Shown: in pieces, positions 1-4,943 of the stretch
How positions within the stretch are numbered: position 1 is the stretch's first letter
Layout: each line of letters opens with the position of its first letter
Made by a program: the position numbers and the translations under genes
Notes under the pieces: model-generated
Told to the model about the DNA's origin: nothing
Databases searched by the model: none
The model's input: the letters and a program-made list of their open reading frames with translations, nothing else
DNA from: Bacteroidales bacterium
GTDB lineage: Bacteria > Bacteroidota > Bacteroidia > Bacteroidales > UBA7960
Reading direction: 5' to 3'
DNA: 5,315 nucleotides
Assembly (NCBI GenBank): GCA_007125275.1
Contig: SLDN01000048.1
Span: 1 to 5,315, forward strand

Positions 1-488
1 AAGTCGACCGACAGCTTATCCTCTTTGTTGATTTGCAAAACATTGCTTGTGAGGGTTTTGCGGGCAAGTACCTTTTCGCTGAGCGCTTCAGGGTATGTTA
101 CCACATAGATGATGCTGTCGCTGGTTGCCAGCCTGTTGATCACCTCTGAACGCAGCAAAATGCCGGCGTTGTCCTCCTCCAATGATTTGAAGGGCTTTTT
201 GTAAGATGAGGGGAAAAAGAAGCTGTTCCTGTTCTCGTAACTTTTTTCTTTCTCGCCTAACAGGTTCTCGAGGTCGTTGAAGAAATAGGCTGCTGATTCC
301 TTATCTGAAAGGACAAAAAGAAAAGCCTTGCTGACATTTTTGATGCAAGCTGCTGCCAGTACTGCAGGTGCTGACCCTGCCAGACCTTCAACGGAGATGG
401 CTCCGGCACCATCCTGTTGCAGGAAATCTGCCAGCGCATCGAATTGTTCACCTTTTGCAAACTGCCGGATGAATTGTTCAGTATTCAC
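1..488 (-). CDS. mfd: Transcription-repair coupling factor Mfd, N-terminal part (cut by window edge)
   Basis: Mfd is a cytoplasmic ATP-dependent DNA translocase that removes RNA polymerase stalled at lesions and recruits UvrA for nucleotide excision repair. Only the first 162 codons are present, within the N-terminal UvrB-like module; the RNA-polymerase-binding and helicase domains lie beyond the left edge. Recognition rests on family-typical stretches: a YFFNDLENLLG segment near residues 79-89, FFFPSSYKKPFK near 100-111, the LLRSEVINRL segment near 122-131 and VTYPEALSEKVLARKTL near 140-156. The start is GTG at 486-488. The in-frame stop upstream is the fbp stop codon itself, no ATG or TTG lies between, and no other methionine occurs in the visible protein, so GTG is the only reasonable start. 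No Shine-Dalgarno is visible; the preceding bases are a run of six A. The gene begins 15 bp after fbp on the same strand, so co-transcription is likely. Confidence 0.9.
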   Translation of the reverse strand, partial: MNTEQFIRQFAKGEQFDALADFLQQDGAGAISVEGLAGSAPAVLAAACIKNVSKAFLFVLSDKESAAYFFNDLENLLGEKEKSYENRNSFFFPSSYKKPFKSLEEDNAGILLRSEVINRLATSDSIIYVVTYPEALSEKVLARKTLTSNVLQINKEDKLSVD

Positions 489-503
489 TTTTTTGATAAG
501 TTG

Positions 504-1523
504 TTATGCTGTGTTTTCCTGAATCAATGCTTCAATTTTTTCCACCATCCATTTTGGTCCTGTATAGAACGGTACTCTTTGGTGGAGTGTTTCAGGTTGA
601 ATAGCCATCACACGTTGCGTGCCTGAGCTGGCCTTGCCCCCTGCCTGCTCGGCAATGAACGCCATTGGACTGCATTCGTACAAAAGCCTGAGCTTGCCAT
701 TCGGATTTTTTGTAGTGCCCGGGTAAAGAAATATCCCGCCCTTTATAAGATTCCTGTGAAAGTCGGCCACCAGCGAGCCAATGTAGCGGGAGGTGTAGGG
801 TCGGAAGGTTTCCGGGTCGCTCTCCTGACAATATTTGATGTACTGTTTTACCCCTTCCGGAAAATAAATATAGTTGCCTTCATTAATTGAGTATATGTTT
901 GCTGTATCAGGATACTTCATGTCAGGGTGTGAGAGGCAAAAAATCCCAACCGACGGGTCTAGCGTAAAACCGTTGACGCCTTTCCCTGTGGTGTATACAA
1001 GCATGGTAGATGAACCGTATATCACATAGCCTGCAGCTACCAGGTTTACGCCCGGCTGCAGCAAATCCTCCTGTACGCCGCTGCCAAACTCCGAGATGCG
1101 TCTGTAAATGGAAAAGATGGTTCCAATCGAAACATTTGATTCGATGTTGCTGCTTCCATCAAGCGGGTCCATGGCAACGACATATTTTCCCAGGTGCGAA
1201 AAGTCATTGCTGAAGGTGATCACTTTTTCGTTCTCCTCAGAAGCGATGGCACAACATTCGCCACCCCCCTTAAGCGCCGTAATGAACATTTCATTAGCAA
1301 AGACATCCAGTTTTTTCTGGGTCTCTCCCTGTATGTTTTCTTTGCCAACCGTGCCTAATATGTCAACAAGTCCGGCGGCGTTGATCTCCCTGTTTACGAT
1401 CTTTGCAGCCGTGGCAATGTCGTTGAGGAGTCGTGTCAATGCACCTTTGGCGTGCGGATAATCCGACTGGCGCTGAATGACAAATTCGGTGAGTGTGGTG
1501 ATCTTGCTGCGTAAATGTACCAT
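504..1523 (-). CDS. fbp: Fructose-1,6-bisphosphatase, class I
   Basis: This cytoplasmic enzyme hydrolyses fructose 1,6-bisphosphate to fructose 6-phosphate and phosphate, the committed step of gluconeogenesis. The protein has 339 residues, about the usual length for bacterial class I enzymes (E. coli Fbp is 332), and resembles E. coli Fbp throughout. Visible motifs are [12 protein letters not shown] (residues 66-77), the SEE metal-site segment (95-97), the [10 protein letters not shown] metal-binding loop (119-128), YSINEGNY (211-218), [12 protein letters not shown] (246-257) and the family signature [13 protein letters not shown] (277-289), in which Glu283 matches the metal-ligand glutamate. 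No key residue is missing. The ATG at 1521-1523 puts the N-terminus (LTEFVIQRQ) in line with the family. No Shine-Dalgarno is visible. The 199-bp region upstream contains a 13-bp tandem repeat and an inverted repeat that could be regulatory, but no clear promoter. mfd follows 15 bp after the stop in the same frame. Confidence 0.97.
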   Translation of the reverse strand: MVHLRSKITTLTEFVIQRQSDYPHAKGALTRLLNDIATAAKIVNREINAAGLVDILGTVGKENIQGETQKKLDVFANEMFITALKGGGECCAIASEENEKVITFSNDFSHLGKYVVAMDPLDGSSNIESNVSIGTIFSIYRRISEFGSGVQEDLLQPGVNLVAAGYVIYGSSTMLVYTTGKGVNGFTLDPSVGIFCLSHPDMKYPDTANIYSINEGNYIYFPEGVKQYIKYCQESDPETFRPYTSRYIGSLVADFHRNLIKGGIFLYPGTTKNPNGKLRLLYECSPMAFIAEQAGGKASSGTQRVMAIQPETLHQRVPFYTGPKWMVEKIEALIQENTA

Positions 1524-1559
1524 GGTGTTGAGGTTTGGTTAAGAAAAAGTTATGTGATG

Positions 1560-1585
1560 TTGCTTCGATTAATTGCTTCAATTCA
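1560..1585. repeat. 13-bp imperfect tandem repeat upstream of fbp
   Basis: Two adjacent 13-bp units, TTGCTTCGATTAA (1560-1572) and TTGCTTCAATTCA (1573-1585), match at 11 of 13 positions with no spacer. They lie 37-62 bp upstream of the fbp start codon. That is a position where a regulator could bind or where the untranslated leader would lie. Function is unknown; a small replication-slippage duplication is the simplest explanation. Confidence 0.6.
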
Positions 1586-1668
1586 GCGGATTGTCTTCGA
1601 TCTGTATGTCCCGTTCTGTGTTTGCGTATCCACAATCGACAAACGACAACCGGTAATCGACAATCCGC
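1586..1668. repeat. 10-bp perfect inverted repeat with a 63-bp spacer
   Basis: The arm GCGGATTGTC (1586-1595) is the exact reverse complement of GACAATCCGC (1659-1668). The arms enclose 63 bp of non-coding sequence in the cinA-fbp gap. Within the spacer a weaker 5-bp inverted pair, GTTTG (1620-1624) and CAAAC (1640-1644), could stack in a longer hairpin. Whether this folds in a transcript is not established. Confidence 0.5.
1634..1663 (-). repeat. Three copies of a TTGTCG[A/T]TT 9-mer
   Basis: On the plus strand the 9-mers AATCGACAA (1634-1642), AAACGACAA (1641-1649, overlapping the first) and AATCGACAA (1655-1663) occur in one orientation; read on the minus strand they are TTGTCGATT, TTGTCGTTT and TTGTCGATT. 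The last copy overlaps the right arm of the inverted repeat. A closely related sequence recurs in the intergenic region on the other side of cinA (3041-3052). Confidence 0.55.
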
Positions 1669-1722
1669 CGGTGTGTGAAAAAATCCTGTTCCCAAATGAC
1701 CGGAGTCTTTGACATGGGCGTT

Positions 1723-2967
1723 TTATGTTTTCCGTTCTATCATTTTTTTCAGCATGGCCAGGGCCGATCTGCTTGCACGTATGATATTTCTTTCCCGGTT
1801 GTCAGCAAAGTTATATTTTTTAGATACCAGTTCGTCTTTTCCGGCAACCGCGACCCAAGTCGTGCCAACCGGCTTTTCTGCTGTTCCTCCATCGGGTCCG
1901 GCAATGCCGGTAATGCCAATGGCATAATCGGTGCCAATCAGGTTCTTGACGCCCAATGCCATGGCTTCTGCCACCTGCGCGCTAACTGCTCCATGTTCCT
2001 CCAGCATATTTGCAGCTACATTCAACAGCTGCATTTTTACATCATTTGAATAAGCAATGATGCTGCCTTTGAAATATGCTGAGCTACCCGGTATGCTGGT
2101 GATGCTGTGTGCAATGCGCCCGCCCGTGCAGCTCTCTGCTGTTGCCAGGGTGGCGCCATTATATTTTAAAAGTTCACCCACCGCTTTTTCCATGGTGTCA
2201 TCATCATAACCCCAGATGTATTCAGGTATGAGCCTCTTAAGCTTTGAGATTTGATTGGCAATGGCTTCCTCCAGTAGGTCTTTCTTTTGGCCTTTTGCCG
2301 TTAGCCGTAGCTTAACAATACCCATCGAGGGCAAATAAGCCAGCTGAATTGCTTCAGGCAGATCATCTTCCCAGTCGGAAATTTTTATAGCCAGCGCCGA
2401 CTCACCAATGCCGTGCGTAAGGATGCTTTTATGAACGATGTACTGCCTGCGTGGCAGTTTGAGCAGCCTTGGAAATATCTGATTGCTGACCATCTCTTTC
2501 ATTTCATAAGGCACGCCGGGCATGGCGACAAATATTTTGTCTCCTATTGCGAACCACAGGCCTGGCGCAGTGCCATATGGGTTTCGCAGTGCCTCCGCCT
2601 TGTCGGGTACCAAAGCCTGTTCACGGTTCAGGTCTGTTATTTGTCGACCAAATTTCTCAAAATATTGTGTTACATCTTCAAGGATCTGCTGGTCCATAAC
2701 CAGTTGACTGTCAAAGAAATCACATAGCGCGTGCTTGGTCACATCATCGCGCGTTGGACCCAGCCCCCCTGTAATCAGAACCATGTCAGCCCTCTCTCCA
2801 CATTCCTTTAAAGCACGCAATATCTCACTGTGCTTGTCAGTAATGACAACGATCTCACTGGTTTCTATGCCCAATTCATTCAGCCTCGATGCAATCCAGG
2901 CCGCATTGGTGTTCACTGTTTGACCGATCAGCAACTCCTCACCAATTGAAATTATGCAAGCTCTCAT
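1723..2967 (-). CDS. cinA: CinA-family protein: MoaB-like domain plus nicotinamide-nucleotide amidase (PncC) domain
   Basis: The C-terminal domain of this family deamidates nicotinamide mononucleotide to nicotinate mononucleotide, recycling NMN released mainly by NAD-dependent DNA ligase. The N-terminal domain is molybdopterin-binding-like, and in several CinA proteins has been linked to ADP-ribose pyrophosphatase activity. From the ATG at 2965-2967 the protein has 414 residues, normal for full-length CinA. Visible motifs are GEELLIGQTVNTNAAWIA (9-26), TGGLGPTRDDVT (66-77) and MPGVPYEMK (149-157) in the first domain. In the second they are AESCTGG (277-283) and ITGIAGPDGGTAEKPVGTTW (352-371), which hold the amidase-site signatures. 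A TTG at 2980-2982 would add five residues (MAKKR), but family members begin close to the MRACIISIG segment, so I prefer the ATG. No Shine-Dalgarno is visible. It is divergent from the phosphorylase gene and 199 bp ahead of fbp. A role in competence is not shown here. Confidence 0.95.
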   Translation of the reverse strand: MRACIISIGEELLIGQTVNTNAAWIASRLNELGIETSEIVVITDKHSEILRALKECGERADMVLITGGLGPTRDDVTKHALCDFFDSQLVMDQQILEDVTQYFEKFGRQITDLNREQALVPDKAEALRNPYGTAPGLWFAIGDKIFVAMPGVPYEMKEMVSNQIFPRLLKLPRRQYIVHKSILTHGIGESALAIKISDWEDDLPEAIQLAYLPSMGIVKLRLTAKGQKKDLLEEAIANQISKLKRLIPEYIWGYDDDTMEKAVGELLKYNGATLATAESCTGGRIAHSITSIPGSSAYFKGSIIAYSNDVKMQLLNVAANMLEEHGAVSAQVAEAMALGVKNLIGTDYAIGITGIAGPDGGTAEKPVGTTWVAVAGKDELVSKKYNFADNRERNIIRASRSALAMLKKMIERKT

Positions 2968-2979
2968 TCGTTTTTTTGC

Positions 2980-2987
2980 CAAAAATA
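2980..2987 (-). promoter_or_regulatory. Possible -7 promoter box (TAnnTTTG) for cinA
   Basis: Read on the minus strand the sequence is TATTTTTG, a full match to the Bacteroidota -7 consensus TAnnTTTG. It ends 12 bp before the cinA ATG, which would give a very short leader. The nearest TTTG upstream is only 15 bp away, shorter than the usual spacing of about 19-20. In AT-rich DNA the box alone is weak evidence. Confidence 0.3.
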
Positions 2988-3035
2988 AGCATATAAAGCG
3001 TGCAAATGAAATTAGGTATTTCTTTTAATTATTAA

Positions 3036-3043
3036 TATTTTTG
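3036..3043 (+). promoter_or_regulatory. Possible -7 promoter box (TAnnTTTG) for the phosphorylase operon
   Basis: TATTTTTG on the plus strand fully matches the Bacteroidota -7 consensus TAnnTTTG. It lies 87 bp before the ATG at 3131, so transcription from it would give a leader of roughly 80 nt containing the two palindromes at 3077-3087 and 3099-3112. No TTTG or TTG is seen at the expected upstream distance, so confidence is limited. Confidence 0.3.
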
Positions 3044-3052
3044 TCGTTTGTC
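3041..3052 (+). repeat. 12-bp motif shared in inverted orientation with the cinA-fbp gap
   Basis: TTGTCGTTTGTC here is the exact reverse complement of 1638-1649. The two copies lie in the two non-coding regions flanking cinA and point in opposite directions. The match does not extend beyond 12 bp on either side. It partly overlaps the possible -7 box at 3036-3043. Confidence 0.5.
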
Positions 3053-3076
3053 AGATAATATAAATTGTTGAAGCCA

Positions 3077-3087
3077 CACAGGCTGTG
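3077..3087. promoter_or_regulatory. Short dyad CACAG-G-CTGTG, possible operator
   Basis: An 11-bp palindrome with a single central base lies in the region before the phosphorylase gene. It is flanked by direct copies of AATTGTT at 3063-3069 and 3088-3094, spaced 25 bp start to start. The arrangement would suit a dimeric DNA-binding protein, but no regulator is identified and a short dyad can arise by chance. Confidence 0.3.
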
Positions 3088-3098
3088 AATTGTTTACG

Positions 3099-3112
3099 CA
3101 GAAAGCTTTCTG
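3099..3112. promoter_or_regulatory. 14-bp perfect palindrome in the phosphorylase leader
   Basis: CAGAAAGCTTTCTG is a perfect 14-bp palindrome with no spacer, ending 18 bp before the ATG at 3131. The zero-base loop argues against a stable RNA hairpin and for a DNA site bound by a symmetric protein. The position, between the possible promoter and the start codon, would suit a repressor site. Regulator unknown. Confidence 0.4.
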
Positions 3113-3130
3113 TTCAATGAATAACAGCAA

Positions 3131-4033
3131 ATGACCGCACAGGCAAGTAATACGATAAACATGAAGACATTTAAAGAGACCGAATTAATTCTAAATGCTG
3201 ACGGAAGCATTTACCACCTCAAACTGCGGCCTGAGCAGATTGCCGACACGGTTTTTGTTGTTGGCGATCAGGGCAGGGTGCCCATGATATCAAAGTATTT
3301 TGATAAGATTGAACATAAAGTCCAGAGCCGTGAGTTTTTAACACATACCGGCTATTATGGCAAAAAGCGTTTGTCTGTTGTTTCAACGGGCATAGGCACC
3401 GACAACATTGACATTGTACTGAATGAACTGGACGCTGCCGTCAACATTGATCTGGAGAAGCGTGTTCTAAAAGAAAGACATACCAGCCTGGATATAATCA
3501 GGCTGGGAACTACCGGTGCATTGCAGCCCGGAATTCCGGTTGACTCTCTCGTGGCCTCAACCTTTGGGCTTGGCTTTGATGGGCTTATGCATTTCTACGA
3601 CTTTGATCCTTCGCTGGCAGAGATGGATATGGCAGATGCTTTTGCCAAACATCTTAACTGGAGCACAAAACTACCTTATCCTTACATTTTTGAAGCTTCA
3701 TCACTTCTTATGGAGAAGATGGCGCCCGACCTCATTAAGGGCATTACATGCACAGCTAACGGCTTTTATGGGCCCCAGGGTCGTGAGCTCAGGCTGCCCC
3801 TGGCTTTTCCTGATATGAACGACCTTATTGAGGGCTTTGAGTACGGAAAACACAGGATTACCAACCTCGAAATGGAAACATCAGCACTCTATGGTTTAGG
3901 TAAATTATTGAACCATCATACACTTACCATCTGTAATGTGATTGCCAACAGGATACGAAAAGAGTACAGCAAGGATGTGCAAAAATCTGTTGATGCAATG
4001 ATACGCTATGCCCTGGAGAAGGTAAGTGCTTGA
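3131..4033 (+). CDS. Nucleoside phosphorylase, uridine-phosphorylase-like (PF01048)
   Basis: Enzymes of this family cleave a nucleoside with phosphate to give a free base and (deoxy)ribose 1-phosphate, in cytoplasmic nucleoside salvage. Residues known to matter in E. coli uridine phosphorylase have apparent counterparts: His29 (IYHLKL), the phosphate-loop arginine Arg49 in GDQGR (45-49), Arg67 in SREF, the STGIGT segment (85-90), RLGTTGALQP (124-133, with a phosphate-contacting arginine), Gln216 and Arg218 in FYGPQGREL, which fit the uracil-recognising pair, and the ribose-site EMET (247-250). Uridine is therefore the likeliest substrate, but specificity is inferred. The usual GDP in the phosphate loop is GDQ here. 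Length as given is 300 residues. An ATG at 3161 (MKTFKETEL) would give 290 residues and fits the family N-terminus better; I list the longer form because both starts are open. The SirB1-like gene follows within 17 bp, so the two are probably co-transcribed. The reading frame ends in three consecutive stops (TGA, TAA, TGA). Confidence 0.92.
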   Translation: MTAQASNTINMKTFKETELILNADGSIYHLKLRPEQIADTVFVVGDQGRVPMISKYFDKIEHKVQSREFLTHTGYYGKKRLSVVSTGIGTDNIDIVLNELDAAVNIDLEKRVLKERHTSLDIIRLGTTGALQPGIPVDSLVASTFGLGFDGLMHFYDFDPSLAEMDMADAFAKHLNWSTKLPYPYIFEASSLLMEKMAPDLIKGITCTANGFYGPQGRELRLPLAFPDMNDLIEGFEYGKHRITNLEMETSALYGLGKLLNHHTLTICNVIANRIRKEYSKDVQKSVDAMIRYALEKVSA

Positions 4034-4050
4034 TAATGATATTTTTTCCC

Positions 4051-4932
4051 ATGAAAGAAACAAGCGAACGTGACATACAGGCCCTGGTGAGCATGATTGA
4101 CGAACCTGATCCGGATATTTTTCAGGAGATATCCGAGAAGATTCTTCAATGTGGTGATGATGCCATGCCGTATCTTGAGGATGCATGGGAACGCTTCCCG
4201 GAAGAGGAATTGCGTTTGCGGCTGGAAGCACTCAAACAGCAAATACGTTTTGATGCATTTTCTGAACAGATCGTTGCATGGGCAAAAGATGACAGCAGCG
4301 ACCTGCTAAAGGCCTGGATGGATATCACTTGCTATTTTCATCCAGATATGAATAAAGAGTCAGCTTTGAACAACATCACCAATATCCGGAAGGATATTTG
4401 GCTGGAAATGAATGAAAACCTGACTGCCCTTGAACAGGTTAAGGTCTTTAACCACGTTTTTTATGACATCCACAACTTCAAAGGCAACCTGGACGACTAC
4501 CACAACCCCGATAACTCATTTATTGACAGAGTATTAGAGAGGCGCACGGGCAATCCGCTCAGCATCAGTATTATTTATATGCTGGTTGCGCAGAGTGTTG
4601 ATCTGCCGATTATGGGAATCAACCTCCCTGAACACTTTGTGCTTGCCTATATGGGTGAGCGCTTCGACACGGAGAGCATGAGAATACACTTTGACCAGCC
4701 ATTGTTTTACATCAATGCCTTTAGTGGAGGTGCAGTTTTTTCATCAAAGGAGATCAATGATTTTTTATTGAAGCTCGGGATGGAGCCTTTGCCGGAGTTT
4801 TTTGTTCCTTGCAGCCACAAGGACATCATCATCCGTATGTTCAATAACCTGTTGACGTCATACGAACAAAGTGGCCAGGTGCAGCAAAAGGTCAGGTTGA
4901 AGCAGCTGCGCGATAGGCTTGAGCAGCTTTAG
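4051..4932 (+). CDS. SirB1/transglutaminase-like family protein (PF13369, COG2912)
   Basis: This protein belongs to the SirB1 (E. coli YchA) group of transglutaminase-like proteins, whose biochemical role is not established. From the ATG at 4051 it has 293 residues with no signal peptide or membrane segment, so it is probably cytoplasmic. The N-terminal half (about 1-130) is acidic and helical, opening with ALVSMIDEPD. The family core follows: FNHVFYDIHNFKGN (133-146), the RRTGNPLSISIIYMLVAQ segment (164-181), NLPEHFVLAY (191-200) with its conserved His, and YINAFSGG (220-227). The short C-terminal helical pair (about 256-290) is smaller than the repeat-containing tail of YchA. No cysteine occurs in the TGNPLSIS segment where a transglutaminase nucleophile would be expected; the only cysteines are at 34, 94 and 254. 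Other possible starts are ATG 4036 (298 residues) and TTG 4030 (300); the family N-terminus favours 4051. It ends 3 bp from the convergent thiolase gene. Confidence 0.85.
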   Translation: MKETSERDIQALVSMIDEPDPDIFQEISEKILQCGDDAMPYLEDAWERFPEEELRLRLEALKQQIRFDAFSEQIVAWAKDDSSDLLKAWMDITCYFHPDMNKESALNNITNIRKDIWLEMNENLTALEQVKVFNHVFYDIHNFKGNLDDYHNPDNSFIDRVLERRTGNPLSISIIYMLVAQSVDLPIMGINLPEHFVLAYMGERFDTESMRIHFDQPLFYINAFSGGAVFSSKEINDFLLKLGMEPLPEFFVPCSHKDIIIRMFNNLLTSYEQSGQVQQKVRLKQLRDRLEQL

Positions 4933-4943
4933 CCTCTATCTTT
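4912..4943 (+). terminator. Weak stem-loop over the two convergent stop codons
   Basis: GATA (4912-4915) can pair with TATC (4937-4940), and GGCT (4916-4919) with AGCC (4931-4934), leaving a 2-nt bulge and an 11-nt loop. A short T-run (TTT) follows on the plus strand. The stem covers the stop codons of both genes. It is short, bulged and lacks a strong U-tract, so it is only a candidate terminator; no better one is seen between the two genes. Confidence 0.2.

Larger units (their letters stand above)
1524..1722. other. Non-coding gap between cinA and fbp, rich in short repeats
   Basis: This 199-bp stretch follows cinA and precedes fbp, both on the minus strand. I see no gene with recognisable homology here; open frames across it are incidental. 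It holds a 13-bp imperfect tandem repeat, a 10-bp inverted repeat and three copies of a TTGTCG-type 9-mer, listed separately. No hairpin followed by a T-run was found after cinA; the T-run at 1678-1683 (read on the minus strand) has no convincing stem before it. The nearest promoter-like box for fbp is TAACTTTT on the minus strand (1545-1552), one base off TAnnTTTG and lacking a well-spaced upstream element, so it is not called. Confidence 0.6.

Noticed and set aside
489..497. A-run before the mfd start (AAAAAAG), which resembles a -1 frameshift slippery site
   Set aside because: It lies after the fbp stop and before the mfd start, so no ribosome needs to shift there; mfd and fbp are already in the same frame.
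1108..1461. 117-codon plus-strand open frame inside fbp
   Set aside because: It is antisense to a well-conserved fbp reading frame, with no domain signature or separate start signals.
1545..1552. TAACTTTT on the minus strand as an fbp -7 box
   Set aside because: It differs from TAnnTTTG at the last base, lies only 21 bp before the ATG and has no TTTG at suitable spacing.
1649..1672. ACCGG / CCGGT 5-bp inverted pair as a terminator after cinA
   Set aside because: The stem is only 5 bp with a 14-bp loop and has no T-run on the correct side for minus-strand transcription.
1363..1695. 110-codon open frame on the minus strand across the cinA-fbp gap
   Set aside because: It overlaps the start of fbp in another frame, is rich in His, Arg and Cys with no recognisable motif, and looks like a frame shadow extending through non-coding DNA.
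1675..2049. 124-codon plus-strand open frame antisense to the cinA 3' end
   Set aside because: It is explained by cinA on the other strand; its composition (rich in Phe, Cys, Ser) is typical of a shadow frame.
1638..3052. Inverted 12-mers around cinA as terminal repeats of a mobile element
   Set aside because: There is no transposase, no target-site duplication, and cinA is a core gene; a dispersed intergenic motif or chance is more plausible.
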